The notes: generated by a model from the letters alone, not told the origin. A DNA stretch of 64,000 bases from Nesterenkonia sandarakina (GCF_013410215.1 NZ_JACCFQ010000001.1:744001-808000), one strand, 5' to 3'; positions 43,847 to 52,804 are shown, numbered from the stretch's first letter. Numbers and translations: made by a program.

Positions 43847-46105
43847 ATGTCGCACACCGCCACGGACACCCGCAGGTCACCGCATCGAGGCGCGGGCACC
43901 CCGCGCGGTGAGCGCCCCACCCGAAGCAGCGTTCCCCGGTGGCTGCGGGTCTTCCTGCCCGCGGCCCTGATCCTGCTCTGGCTCACCGGCACCGCCATCG
44001 GCGGCCCCTACTTCGGCCGGGTCGCTGAGGTCTCCTCCAACGATCAGACGACGTACCTCCCGGAGTCCGCAGACGCCACCGCGGTGCAGGAGCTGTTGGG
44101 TGAGTTCAATGACTCCGACACCATTCCCGCCGTCGTCGTCGCCACCTCGGACTCGGAGCTCAGCGAATCGCAGCTGACCGCGATCGAGGACGCGGTCGCC
44201 CAGCTGCCCGAGATCTCCGGGGTCCAGGATGACCTCTCCCCGGTCATCACCTCGGAGGACGGACTCGCGGTCCAGGCGTTCGTGCCGATCGGATCCGAGG
44301 AGGAACTCGGCGCCATCGTCGAGGAGATCTCGGAGACGCTGCGCGCAGACCTTCCCGACCTCGAGGTCTTCGTGACCGGTCCGGCCGGGTTCACCGCGGA
44401 CCTCGCCGCCGGCTTCGAGGGCATCGACGGCCTGCTCCTGGCAGTCTCCCTGGCCGCGGTCTTCCTGATCCTGATCGTGGTGTACCGGTCGCTGCTGCTG
44501 CCGCTGGCCGTGCTGGCCACCAGTGTCTTCGCACTCACGGTCTCGCTGTTGACCGTCTGGTGGCTGGCGTATGCAGACATCCTGCTGCTCAGCGGACAGA
44601 CCCAGGGCATCCTGTTCATCCTGGTGATCGGCGCGGCCACCGACTACTCGCTGCTCTACGTGGCGCGCTACCGGGAGGCGCTGCGGGTCCACCAGGACAA
44701 GTGGACCGCCTCCTGGAAGGGCCTGCGCGGATCCTTCGAACCGATCCTGGCCTCGGGAGGCACCGTCATCGCGGGCCTGCTGTGCCTGCTGCTGAGCGAC
44801 CTGAAGTCGAACAGCACCCTGGGTCCGGTCGCCTCGATCGGCATCCTCTTCGCCATGGCCTCGGCACTGACCTTCCTCCCCGCGATCCTGTTCATCCTTG
44901 GGCGTGCAGCCTTCTGGCCCCGCCGCCCCCGGTTTGAGCCCGAGGTCGTCGCCGCTGAGGACGGGATCCCCAGCCGCGGCATCTGGGCACGGACCGGGCG
45001 CGTTGTGGAACGACGGCCGCGCCGGATCTGGATCGCCACGACCCTGGTGCTGTTCCTGGGCGCCGTGGGTGTCACGCAGCTCGACGCGCAGGGGGTGCCG
45101 CAGTCGGAGCTGGTGCTGGGCGAGTCCCAGGCGCGCGACGGCCAGGTCGCCCTGGGCGAGCACTTCCCCGGAGGGTCGGGCAGTCCTGCCTACGTGGTCA
45201 CCGAGGAGGGCTCGCTGCAGAGCACCGCTGATGTCCTGCTGGAGAACAGCGGGGTCGACGGGGTCACCGTGGTGACCGACGACGACGCCGGCTCCGCCCC
45301 GGTGGACTCAGACGGGGTCAGCGCCTTCGGCCCTCCCGGGACGCCTGCCCCCGAGCCTCTCGTGATCGACGGCTCGATCATGCTCCAGGCCACCCTGACC
45401 GAGGCAGCGGATTCCGCCGCCGCACAGGACACCGTCCGCGAGCTGCGGGACAGCTATGCAGACGCAGACTCCGAAGTGCTGGTGGGCGGGGTGACCGCCA
45501 CCGCGATCGACACCAACGACGCCGCGATCGATGATCGAAACCTGATCATCCCGCTGGTGCTGGTCGTCATCCTGCTCATCCTGATGATGCTGCTGCGCTC
45601 GGTCCTCGCCCCGGTGCTGCTGGTGCTCACGACCGTGCTGTCCTTCGCCACGGCGCTCGGGGTCTCAGCACTGGTGTTCAACGGGGTCTTCGAGTTCCCG
45701 GGAGCCGATCCGACCGTGCCGCTCTACGGCTTCGTGTTCCTCGTGGCACTGGGCATCGATTACAACATCTTCCTGATGACCCGGGTGCGGGAAGAGTCGC
45801 TGAGCCACGGGACGCGCCGCGGGGTCATCCGTGGACTGACCGTCACGGGAGGGGTGATCACCTCGGCCGGGATCGTGCTCGCTGCAACCTTCGCGGCGCT
45901 CTCGGTGATCCCGATCCTGTTCCTGGTGCAGATCGCGTTCATCGTGGCCTTCGGCGTCCTGCTGGACACCTTCCTGGTGCGAGCGCTGCTGGTGCCCGCC
46001 CTGGTGCACGACATCGGACCAGCGGTCTGGTGGCCGTCCAAGCTCGCGAAGGGTGACCGGGGAGGCTCCGATCAGAGGCTCAGATCTGGCACTGCGGGGA
46101 ACTGA
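43847..46105 (+). CDS. MMPL family RND-like transporter
   Basis: 752 residues with two MMPL halves. Each half has one N-terminal helix, a large extracytoplasmic domain and about five clustered helices. The first cluster is near residues 185-370 (GAATDYSLLYVARYREAL, the family's GxxxDYxxF/L motif) and the second near 560-740 (VALGIDYNIFLMTRVREESL). Exports lipids or hydrophobic drugs driven by protons. Divergent from MarR with the operator described above. The 3' end overlaps the convergent hypothetical gene by 34 bases. Confidence 0.92.
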   Translation: MSHTATDTRRSPHRGAGTPRGERPTRSSVPRWLRVFLPAALILLWLTGTAIGGPYFGRVAEVSSNDQTTYLPESADATAVQELLGEFNDSDTIPAVVVATSDSELSESQLTAIEDAVAQLPEISGVQDDLSPVITSEDGLAVQAFVPIGSEEELGAIVEEISETLRADLPDLEVFVTGPAGFTADLAAGFEGIDGLLLAVSLAAVFLILIVVYRSLLLPLAVLATSVFALTVSLLTVWWLAYADILLLSGQTQGILFILVIGAATDYSLLYVARYREALRVHQDKWTASWKGLRGSFEPILASGGTVIAGLLCLLLSDLKSNSTLGPVASIGILFAMASALTFLPAILFILGRAAFWPRRPRFEPEVVAAEDGIPSRGIWARTGRVVERRPRRIWIATTLVLFLGAVGVTQLDAQGVPQSELVLGESQARDGQVALGEHFPGGSGSPAYVVTEEGSLQSTADVLLENSGVDGVTVVTDDDAGSAPVDSDGVSAFGPPGTPAPEPLVIDGSIMLQATLTEAADSAAAQDTVRELRDSYADADSEVLVGGVTATAIDTNDAAIDDRNLIIPLVLVVILLILMMLLRSVLAPVLLVLTTVLSFATALGVSALVFNGVFEFPGADPTVPLYGFVFLVALGIDYNIFLMTRVREESLSHGTRRGVIRGLTVTGGVITSAGIVLAATFAALSVIPILFLVQIAFIVAFGVLLDTFLVRALLVPALVHDIGPAVWWPSKLAKGDRGGSDQRLRSGTAGN

Positions 46106-46428
46106 TCCCACGCATCCTCCCCATGCGGAGCCAGTTCCAGGTAGCTGAGCCGGTCATCGTCGATGAACAACAACAGTGACGCCTCCGGGTGCTCGGCGCT
46201 CAGCACGACGCTCCTGCCACCTTTCGATGTCCGACCGCGCCCATCCTCCAGTTCGATCGACGGGCAGGCGTCACACACGCAGCCCGGGCCCGCCAAGGTG
46301 GCAGGGATGGACCGGCGCCATCGTGCGCGCGCGGCGGCGGGCACAGGTTGGTCACCTCCCGGGGGAAGGGCGTTCTCGATCATGAATCTCAGCACGTCTC
46401 GCTCGCGCTCGGTGAGAGGTCGTCCCAT
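46072..46428 (-). CDS. Conserved hypothetical protein, actinobacterial type
   Basis: 118 residues from ATG 46428. It opens MGRPLTERERDVLRFMIENA, continues with CVCDACPSIELEDG (two cysteines in CxxC spacing) and ends FIDDDRLSYLELAPHGEDAW. It resembles small actinobacterial proteins of unknown function with this N-terminal helix and Cys pair. Its 3' end overlaps the MMPL gene (convergent). A perfect DosR-like core box lies 90 bases upstream. Confidence 0.7.
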   Translation of the reverse strand: MGRPLTERERDVLRFMIENALPPGGDQPVPAAARARWRRSIPATLAGPGCVCDACPSIELEDGRGRTSKGGRSVVLSAEHPEASLLLFIDDDRLSYLELAPHGEDAWDQFPAVPDLSL

Positions 46429-46846
46429 GTCCGGATCATAGAGGGTCGCGGCGCTGCGAACCGCTGCCGACCCGAGGAATCTCGCGTGAAGCAGGTTCAG
46501 GCCCGTGACACCCAATAGGGACTTTAGTCCCTGTCCTGGGGCAGGCTGCGGTGATTGACTGCCTGAAAGAAGCAGGATTCAGGTCTACAACAGCAGACCC
46601 GCCCTCGGTGTGTCTCCTTGCACCGGATAGGACCCCGAGGGCAGTAAGGGACATCCGTCATGCCTGTCTATCTCACCGTTGATCACCGTTGCTTCACCCC
46701 GAAGCTGACCACTCAGGCGCGCCAGGATCCGGGTCTCGCCCCGCCCTATGCTGCCCTGGCAAGCACCGCCGTCGTCGCTGCGCGGGCCGGAATGCTGGCT
46801 GGACTGCTGGCTGGCGACCGGGCTAGAACACCAGGAGGCCTCTCCC
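46429..46846. other. Interval between the hypothetical gene and the sigma factor, with hairpin
   Basis: 418 bases. It contains the DosR-like palindrome and an inverted repeat GCCCTCGG (46601-46608) / CCGAGGGC (46635-46642) that would fold into a hairpin with a 26-base loop in the leader of the sigma-factor transcript. A 65-codon open frame at 46660-46857 was judged unconvincing. Confidence 0.4.
46518..46531. promoter_or_regulatory. DosR/DevR-type core palindrome
   Basis: GGGACTTTAGTCCC is a perfect match to the core GGGACTWWAGTCCC of the mycobacterial DosR box; the flanks do not match (TTS/SAA). It is 90 bases from the minus-strand hypothetical start and 315 bases upstream of the sigma factor. 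Confidence 0.5.
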
Positions 46847-47494
46847 ATGCAGACTGAGATTGAGGCCGTCTTCAACGTCGCTGAGTCCTATGCCGCCCAC
46901 GGCAGCGTCCTCTTCGCCTACGCCCTGAACACGCTGGGAGACCGCGAGGAGGCCGAGGACTGCGTGCGGGAGACCTTCATCCGCGCCTGGAGCCGCAATG
47001 ATGAGCACACCAGCCCTCCTGGTTCGGTGCGGACCTGGTTGTTCGGCATCTCCCGGCACCTGATCAGCGATTCCCTGCAGGAACGCGCTGCACATCCGGA
47101 CCCCACGCACTCGCGGGGGGTCGACTTCGCGCAGGGGCAGGATGCCGCGTCCAAGCAGGGCGCCGGACTTGAGCAGCAGTCCGTGTCCCAGCAGCAGTCC
47201 GTGTCCCAGAATCCTGCTGCCCCTGAGCAACAGGCCACCCCAAAGCAGGCTGCTGCGGAGCAGACGGCAGAGGACCCGGCCGTGGCGGAACGTCTGCTGC
47301 TCTGCGAGTCACTCGCCACTCTCCCACCCGATCAGCGCGAAGTCCTCTCCGCGGTCCAGCTGGACGGCAGGAGCTACCAGGAGCTCTCGGAGACCACCGG
47401 GGTCCCCATCCCGATCCTGCGGATGCGGATGTACGAGGGACTGAAGGCACTGCGCGCAACACTGGGAAGCGATTCGCCGGTCCCCCGGGACTGA
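46847..47494 (+). CDS. ECF-type RNA polymerase sigma factor with a long inter-domain linker
   Basis: 215 residues. Sigma-2 region: ALNTLGDREEAEDCVRETFI with RAWSRNDEH and TWLFGISRHLISDSL. Sigma-4 region: LATLPPDQREVLSAVQLDGR then SYQELSETTGVPIPILRMRM. Between them lies a Gln/Ala/Ser-rich linker of about 60 residues with a DNA-level repeat (QQSVSQ twice). AGGAGG precedes ATG 46847 by 8 bases. No anti-sigma gene is adjacent. Regulon unknown. Confidence 0.85.
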   Translation: MQTEIEAVFNVAESYAAHGSVLFAYALNTLGDREEAEDCVRETFIRAWSRNDEHTSPPGSVRTWLFGISRHLISDSLQERAAHPDPTHSRGVDFAQGQDAASKQGAGLEQQSVSQQQSVSQNPAAPEQQATPKQAAAEQTAEDPAVAERLLLCESLATLPPDQREVLSAVQLDGRSYQELSETTGVPIPILRMRMYEGLKALRATLGSDSPVPRD

Positions 47495-47553
47495 ACACCG
47501 TGTTGCTGGCGCTCTCCCCTCTCGAGCCACCCAGGGGTGAGTTCTCGGGGTAG

Positions 47554-47727
47554 TACGTGGCGACTTTGGTCTCCTCGTGCCCGGCCCCGGGGACCCGAGT
47601 TCTCTGCGGTCTACTTGGCAACTTTGGTCTCCTCGTGCCCGGCCCCGGGGGACCTGAGGCTCTTGGGTGTACGTGGCGACTTTGGTCTCCTCGTGCCTGG
47701 CCCCGGGGGGCCTGAGGCTCTGCGATC
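47554..47727. repeat. 58-bp tandem direct repeat, three units
   Basis: Units begin at 47554, 47612 and 47670, an exact 58-base period. The conserved 39-base core in each runs from TAC(G/T)TGGC to the CCCCGGGG end, containing ACTTTGGTCTCCTCGTGCC; the tails (GAG/GAGGCTCT) vary. A partial tail precedes the first unit. Not a CRISPR array: units abut and no spacers vary in length. Confidence 0.85.
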
Positions 47728-47754
47728 CCCAGCACCTTGGGACCGGTCACCGTG

Positions 47755-47792
47755 GTGGATCACGTGGGGACTTTCGTCTCCACGTGATCCAC
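47755..47792. terminator. Near-perfect hairpin after the tandem repeats
   Basis: GTGGATCACGTGG (47755-47767) and CCACGTGATCCAC (47780-47792) are perfect 13-bp arms; the stem extends inward to a TTTC loop with one G-T pair. It could end the sigma-factor transcript. The loop side holds GACTTTCGTC, the motif repeated in the tandem units as GACTTTGGTC. Confidence 0.55.
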
Positions 47793-47913
47793 CACTGAGA
47801 GACTTTCGTCCACACGGGCTTCCGGTCGACGGTCGGCCTCCCCGCCCCGTCGTCGACCGCCTTCGACTGCGCCGTCAGCTCGCCCATCTGGAAGACTCAA
47901 GGGCACCGACGAG

Positions 47914-48531
47914 ATGACGGAGGGGAAGGCTTTGACATCCATGCTCGATCGCACCGCCTGGATCGGGTCCGAGGTCTTCTCTCCCCCGGTATTGGTCGCG
48001 GCGATGCTGGCCTCCTTGGCCGTGGTCACCGATCCTCGCTGGGCACTCACCACTGTGATCTCAGTGTTCGCGTTCGCCGTGGTTCCTCAAGGGGTGGCCA
48101 TCGCGATGACGCTGCGCGGGCGCGCAAGCGACAAGTTCATCGTCAACCGACACCAGCGCCACCTGTTCTACGCGATCGTGATGGCCTCGACTCTGTTGGG
48201 CGCCGCCGCCACGGCGCTGGTCACCGAGAGCACCTGGGTGAGATGGACATGCGTCATCGCCGTCGGGCTGGTGATGATGGTCGCCGCGATCAACCTTGTC
48301 TTCAAGATCAGCCTCCACGGGCTGATCTCCGCGCTTTCCGCCGTGGTGATCGCCAGCGCATTCTCCTGGTGGGTGCTTCTGGTGGGCATCCCGGTCTGGG
48401 CGCTGGTGATCTGGTCTCGGGTCTACCTGCGCCGTCACTCGGCAGGCGAGGTGGCCGCCGGCTCAGTGCTCGGCTTCGCAGCGGCGGGAGTGCTGCTGGC
48501 CGCGGCCGGGATCCCAATGCGCATCACCTGA
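47914..48531 (+). CDS. PAP2-superfamily membrane protein
   Basis: 205 residues with about six hydrophobic helices. The actinobacterial PAP2-like pattern is visible: VNRHQRHLF, FKISLHGLIS and WSRVYLRRHSAGEVAAGSVL (SR-x5-H of motif 3, Asp replaced by Glu). The standard PSGH of motif 2 is absent. Lipid phosphatase or a related membrane role is expected but unproven. Its last 97 bases overlap the convergent TetR gene. Confidence 0.75.
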   Translation: MTEGKALTSMLDRTAWIGSEVFSPPVLVAAMLASLAVVTDPRWALTTVISVFAFAVVPQGVAIAMTLRGRASDKFIVNRHQRHLFYAIVMASTLLGAAATALVTESTWVRWTCVIAVGLVMMVAAINLVFKISLHGLISALSAVVIASAFSWWVLLVGIPVWALVIWSRVYLRRHSAGEVAAGSVLGFAAAGVLLAAAGIPMRIT

Positions 48532-49049
48532 TCCACGTGCCCAACGACCCATTCCGAGGTGAAGGGACCTGTTCTCAGCAGCCAGCGGTGCAGGATCGCA
48601 CCGAGCAGAAGCTCCGCCGCCAGCTCCGGCACTCGGAAGCCGGCCTTCTGAAACCTCTCGGCAACTGCCTCGAACTGCGGCCGCCAGAGGCGCTCGCGAT
48701 ACTGATCCGCCAGTTGCTGATCGGTCTGGATGCTGGCAGTCACGGCCCGCAGCAGCGGCTCGACGGCGGGGTCGGTGAGCTCATGGACCGTGTCAGTCAC
48801 CAGGGATTCCAGATCCGCCCGAAGTTCGCCGGCATTGGGCACCAGGACGGACCCGTCCGCGTCCTGGCTACGGGCGAGCAGGGCGTCGAAGACGATCTCT
48901 CCCGGCGAGGACCAGGTGCGGTAGAGCGTCTGCTTGCTGACTCCTGCACGCCCCGCAATACCCTCCATGCTGAGCGCGCCGATGCGCCCAGACCCGGCGA
49001 GCACAAGGACGGCCGCGTAGACCTTGTCTCGAGTTTGTGTGCGAGCCAT
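48435..49049 (-). CDS. TetR family transcriptional regulator
   Basis: 204 residues. HTH: AAVLVLAGSGRIGALSMEGI then AGRAGVSKQTLYRTWSSPGE, followed by the C-terminal ligand domain (TetR_C_11 type). The last 32 residues (Ala/Pro/Ser-rich) lie antisense to the end of the PAP2 gene. Divergent from an SDR gene with a candidate operator ACGA-N6-TCGT between them. Confidence 0.88.
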   Translation of the reverse strand: MARTQTRDKVYAAVLVLAGSGRIGALSMEGIAGRAGVSKQTLYRTWSSPGEIVFDALLARSQDADGSVLVPNAGELRADLESLVTDTVHELTDPAVEPLLRAVTASIQTDQQLADQYRERLWRPQFEAVAERFQKAGFRVPELAAELLLGAILHRWLLRTGPFTSEWVVGHVDQVMRIGIPAAASSTPAAAKPSTEPAATSPAE

Positions 49050-49070
49050 GCACCCACTCTAGTCGGCTAA

Positions 49071-49084
49071 ACGAGACGGTTCGT
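49071..49084. promoter_or_regulatory. Candidate TetR operator between tetR and SDR gene
   Basis: ACGA-GACGGT-TCGT, an inverted repeat in the 59-base gap between the divergent genes. Confidence 0.5.
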
Positions 49085-49108
49085 CCAGTTTCGGAGTACT
49101 CTGGGGTC

Positions 49109-49936
49109 ATGACCTCCCACGGGACCTGGCTCATCACCGGCGCCGGCCGGGGCTTGGGCCGTGCGATCACGCTCGCCGCCTTGGACGCGGGGCACTCCGT
49201 CGTCGCCACCGTCCGCGGCGCGCACGACCTCCCGGCATCCGATCAGCTCCTGGTGCGGGAGCTCGATGTTCGGGACCGGGCCGCCGTCTTCCGGGTCACA
49301 GAGGACGCCGTCACGCGGTTCGGCAGCCTCGACGTCGTGGTGAACAACGCCGGCTACGGGATCATCGGCGCGGTGGAGGAGATCACCGAAGGTGAAGCGC
49401 GAGAGATCCTGGACACGGATCTTTTCGGACCACTCTGGGTCTCTCAGGCTGCGATCCCGGTGATGCGCAGGCAGGGACGCGGACACATCATTCAGATCTC
49501 CACCGTGGGCGCGGCGGGGACCATGCCCACCTTGGGGCTCTACAACGCTGCCAAGTGGGGGCTGGAAGGTTTCAGCGAGGCGATGGCCGCGGAGGTCGCG
49601 CAGTTCGGGATCCGGGTGACGCTTGCCGAGCCCGGCGCCATCGCCACTGATTGGGCGGGGAAGAGCATGCGGTTCAGCTCCCCGGTCCCTGCCTATGACG
49701 AGCTGCGCGAGAGTCTCTTCGGCAGCCCGACCGTGCCCTGGCCCGCCAGCGAGACCGATGACGGCACCAGCGACGGCACCCCGGCGTCGGAGATCGCGGC
49801 AGCCCTGCTGGCCCACGTGCAAGACCCCGGGGACACCCGGCTGAGGCTGCTCCTCGGGGATGACGCCCCCGGGCAGGTGCGGGCGGCACTGGATCTGCGG
49901 CTCCAGGACTACGGCCGAGACCCACGGTTCAATTGA
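49109..49936 (+). CDS. SDR family NAD(P)-dependent oxidoreductase
   Basis: 275 residues of the classical SDR fold. ITGAGRGLGRAITLAALDAG (nucleotide-binding TGxxxGxG), VVNNAGYGIIGAVEEI and ISTVGAAGTMPTLGLYNAAK (catalytic Ser, Tyr and Lys in YNAAK). ATG 49109 was chosen by position of the TGxxxGxG motif. Probably controlled by the divergent TetR. Substrate unknown. A palindromic repeat lies 22 bases after the stop. Confidence 0.9.
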   Translation: MTSHGTWLITGAGRGLGRAITLAALDAGHSVVATVRGAHDLPASDQLLVRELDVRDRAAVFRVTEDAVTRFGSLDVVVNNAGYGIIGAVEEITEGEAREILDTDLFGPLWVSQAAIPVMRRQGRGHIIQISTVGAAGTMPTLGLYNAAKWGLEGFSEAMAAEVAQFGIRVTLAEPGAIATDWAGKSMRFSSPVPAYDELRESLFGSPTVPWPASETDDGTSDGTPASEIAAALLAHVQDPGDTRLRLLLGDDAPGQVRAALDLRLQDYGRDPRFN

Positions 49937-49958
49937 CCCGCCGCACCCCCCCATCCTG

Positions 49959-50008
49959 CGTGGTTGAGTTCTCCGGTCGGTACGTAGCCGCCGGAGAACT
50001 CAACCACG
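49959..50008. repeat. Palindromic repeat, copy C
   Basis: Perfect 18-bp arms CGTGGTTGAGTTCTCCGG (49959-49976) and its complement (49991-50008), loop with GGTACGTAG. Shares GGTTGAGTTCTCCGG and the TACGTA loop with copies A and B. Located between convergent genes. Confidence 0.85.
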
Positions 50009-50053
50009 GGGGTGGGGTGGGGGTGGAGCGGTCAATCGGCGGTTGCCGTCAGG

Positions 50054-51043
50054 TCAGCTCTTCGGCAGCGGCGCCTTCGGAGAGATCAGCCCCTCCTGGG
50101 CCAGCTCCTCCCAGAACGCGCCGGGGATCTTCGCCGACAGTGCGGCGATGTCCTCCGAGATCCGGCCAGGTCGGCTCGAACCGGGGATCACGGCCACGCT
50201 GGCGGGGTGCGCGGTGGAGAACTGCAGCGCGGCGGCCTTGAGGTCGACCTCGTGGCGAGCCGCCACGTCAGTGAGTGCTGCGACCTGATCCTTCACCGAC
50301 TGCGGCGCCTCGGCGTAGTCGAAGTGATCCCCGCCCAGCAGGGCTCCGGAGTTGTACGGGCCGCCCACGATGATCCCCACACCCTGGGCCTCCGCCCGGG
50401 GCATCATCCGCTCCAGGGCCTTCTCGTGCTGAAGGATCGTGTACTGGGTCGCGGAGAGGCTCACATCCGGCGGGGTCTCATCGAGCTGCATTGCCAGCTC
50501 GATGGGCTCGGTGGTGTTGACCCCGAGCCCCCATCCCTTGATCAGCCCCTGCTCGCGCATCTCAGTCAGCACCCGGAAGGCGCCGGTGCGGGCCTCTTCG
50601 AACTTCGCGAGCCACTGGTCCCCGTGGAAGTCCCGCGAGATGTCGTGGACGAAGACGAAATCGATCCGGTCGGTGCCCAATCGCTGCATGGACTGCTCCA
50701 GGGACTTCCGGGTGGCCTCCGCGGTGTAGTCCGTGACGACCTTGTTGCCGCGACCGTCCGCGAAGAGCCCCTCCTTCTCTTCGGTCTCCTCCGAGATGTA
50801 GCGCCCGACCTTGGTGCTGAGCACGAACTCATCCCGCGGCTTCTCACCCAGGGTGGCACCGAGTCGCTTCTCGGCGAGCCCGGCACCGTAGAACGGGGCC
50901 GTGTCGAAGTACCGGATGCCGGCCTCCCAGGCGGCTTCGACGGTGTCCCGGGCCTCCTCCTCGGGGATGTCGCGGAACATGTTGCCCAGAGGCGCAGTGC
51001 CGAATCCGATGGTGTTGTTCAGCAGCTGGTGCAGCTCGCTCAT
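50054..51043 (-). CDS. Aldo/keto reductase
   Basis: 329 residues of the TIM-barrel AKR fold, L-fucose/D-threo-aldose dehydrogenase-like. AAWEAGIRYFDTAPFYGAGL contains the catalytic Asp and Tyr; VLSTKVGRYIS gives the Lys and FVFVHDISRD the His region. ATG 51043 was preferred; the upstream in-frame extension to 51154 is unlike the family. NADPH-dependent carbonyl reduction or NAD-dependent sugar oxidation. Confidence 0.9.
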   Translation of the reverse strand: MSELHQLLNNTIGFGTAPLGNMFRDIPEEEARDTVEAAWEAGIRYFDTAPFYGAGLAEKRLGATLGEKPRDEFVLSTKVGRYISEETEEKEGLFADGRGNKVVTDYTAEATRKSLEQSMQRLGTDRIDFVFVHDISRDFHGDQWLAKFEEARTGAFRVLTEMREQGLIKGWGLGVNTTEPIELAMQLDETPPDVSLSATQYTILQHEKALERMMPRAEAQGVGIIVGGPYNSGALLGGDHFDYAEAPQSVKDQVAALTDVAARHEVDLKAAALQFSTAHPASVAVIPGSSRPGRISEDIAALSAKIPGAFWEELAQEGLISPKAPLPKS

Positions 51044-51147
51044 AAGATCAAAAGTCCTCACTATCGGCGGTGTTTCTCTCCCCGGGGGAACACCCTTGGC
51101 GCCGGGGTTTATTTCATCGCGCACCCGCCGGCCGTATCTTGGGTTCC

Positions 51148-51879
51148 ATGACACCCAGCACCTGCTGGTCCGCTGAGTCCGGCGCAGGCGAGCAGCTCCT
51201 GCTCCTGCACCCCGGTGGCACCGACTCAGCGGCGATGGGCCCGCTCGCGGAACACCTCACCGGCTACCGCCAGGTGGTCCTGGACCGCCCCGGGCATGGC
51301 CGCTCAGCGGACGTCGACGGGGACTGGTCCTTCGCGATGATGGCGGACGCCGTGGCGGAGGTCCTGCAGCGGCATCCGACGCCGGCCCACGTCGTGGGGT
51401 GGAGCGACGGAGCGATCGTGGGGCTCTACCTGGCGCTGCGACGGCCCGAGCTGGTGCGCAGCCTCGTCTTCGGTGGGGCGGTTTTTCACCATTCCGGCTG
51501 GCGTCCGGGGGTGCTGGACGGGGAGCCGCCGGAGTTCATGCGGGAGGCCTACGGCGCGGTCTCCCCCGACGGGGTGCAGCACTGGGACGCCGTCGTGCAG
51601 AAGGCCCGGGAGCTGCACCTCCGGGAGCCTGATCTCAGCGTGGCGGACCTTCACGGTGTCGGCATCCCGGTGCTCATCGTGGTCGGTGATGATGATCAGG
51701 TGCAGTGGGGGCACCTGATCGAGATGCTGGAGGCCCTGCCCGACGGTGAGCTCGCCGTGCTCCCCCGCGCCACCCACGGGGCGATCGTCGAGAAGCCGGC
51801 GCTGCTGGCCAAGTTGATCCGCGAGTTCCACCATGGGGACCGCGACGACGGCGTCGCCCCGCTCCGTCGGCGCCCCTGA
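51148..51879 (+). CDS. Alpha/beta hydrolase
   Basis: 243 residues. Oxyanion region LLLLHPGGTDSAAMGPLAEH, nucleophile elbow VVGWSDGAIVGL (Ser), acid GDDDQV and base ATHGAI. Divergent from the aldo/keto reductase. Substrate unknown. Confidence 0.88.
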   Translation: MTPSTCWSAESGAGEQLLLLHPGGTDSAAMGPLAEHLTGYRQVVLDRPGHGRSADVDGDWSFAMMADAVAEVLQRHPTPAHVVGWSDGAIVGLYLALRRPELVRSLVFGGAVFHHSGWRPGVLDGEPPEFMREAYGAVSPDGVQHWDAVVQKARELHLREPDLSVADLHGVGIPVLIVVGDDDQVQWGHLIEMLEALPDGELAVLPRATHGAIVEKPALLAKLIREFHHGDRDDGVAPLRRRP

Positions 51880-51994
51880 CCCCCCCCTTGACCTGCTGGG
51901 ATCCTGGCTCTGGCCGCATAGTCGATACGATGGCCCATCAGGGGTGCCGCCTGCCTCCCACTGACGTCCGTACTCGGCAGATCCTAGGGGCCTG

Positions 51995-52804
51995 ATGTTC
52001 CAGAGAAGCGCCCCACCTGCGGGGTCCAGCACACGACGCCTGCAGATCGACGGTCACGCCGTGGATGTCCGCGGGACCTTCTCCCCGCAGCGACCTGCGA
52101 TCGTCATGGTTCACGGGCTGGGGATGTCTGGGGAGTACTTCCTGTCCCTCGCCGACGAGTTCGCGGCCACCCACGACGTCTATGCCCTGGACCTTCCCGG
52201 ATACGGCAAGACCCCGAACCCGGACCATGCGCTGAGCATCTCTGAGCTCGGCGAGGTGGTGGCCGGAGTGGTCCGCGCCCTGGGCCTGGATCGCCCCGTC
52301 GTCGTCGGGCACTCCATGGGGTGTCAGATCGCCGCAGACGTCGTCGCGGCCGACCCAGAGCTGTTTGCCGGGTACATCCTGATCGGGCCCACCGTGGATC
52401 CGTCGGCGCGCAGCCTCCTGGGCCAGGGCGCGCGACTGATGCGGGACACGTGGCGCGAACCGCTGCGCAATAACCTCGTGGTGTTCCGCAACTACCTGCG
52501 GATGGGCCCGCTGCGCTACCTGCACACGGTCCGGCATATGCTCGCCGACCGCACCGAGGACTCGATCCGTGCCTGCACGATCCCTGGGCTGGTGATCCGC
52601 GGCGAGCAGGACCCGATCGCCTCGGCGCCATGGGCCCGGCAACTGGTGGACCTTGCCCCGGATGCTGCTCTGCTGGAGATCCCCGAGGCCCCACATGCCC
52701 TGCAGATCAGCCAGGCCCAGCAGCTCGCGTCCGGGTGCGCTCCGTTCCTGGCAGCCATCGACGGCGCGCGACCGGGCCCGCAGCCCACGGCACCCGCCGC
52801 GTGA
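51995..52804 (+). CDS. Alpha/beta hydrolase
   Basis: 269 residues. HGLGMSGEYFLSLADEF forms the oxyanion hole, VVVGHSMGCQIAADVVA the nucleophile elbow, RGEQDPIA the acid and EAPHALQI the base. It resembles esterases of the MenH/proline-iminopeptidase group. The stop overlaps the GTG start of the next hydrolase (GTGA), so the two are co-translated. Confidence 0.88.
   Translation: MFQRSAPPAGSSTRRLQIDGHAVDVRGTFSPQRPAIVMVHGLGMSGEYFLSLADEFAATHDVYALDLPGYGKTPNPDHALSISELGEVVAGVVRALGLDRPVVVGHSMGCQIAADVVAADPELFAGYILIGPTVDPSARSLLGQGARLMRDTWREPLRNNLVVFRNYLRMGPLRYLHTVRHMLADRTEDSIRACTIPGLVIRGEQDPIASAPWARQLVDLAPDAALLEIPEAPHALQISQAQQLASGCAPFLAAIDGARPGPQPTAPAA

Noticed and set aside
46660-46857. 65-codon plus-strand frame before the sigma factor
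   Set aside because: Weak start signal and no recognisable sequence; its end runs into the sigma-factor start.
47554-47727. Possible CRISPR array
   Set aside because: Units are 58-base repeats that directly abut, without unique spacers, and no cas genes are near.
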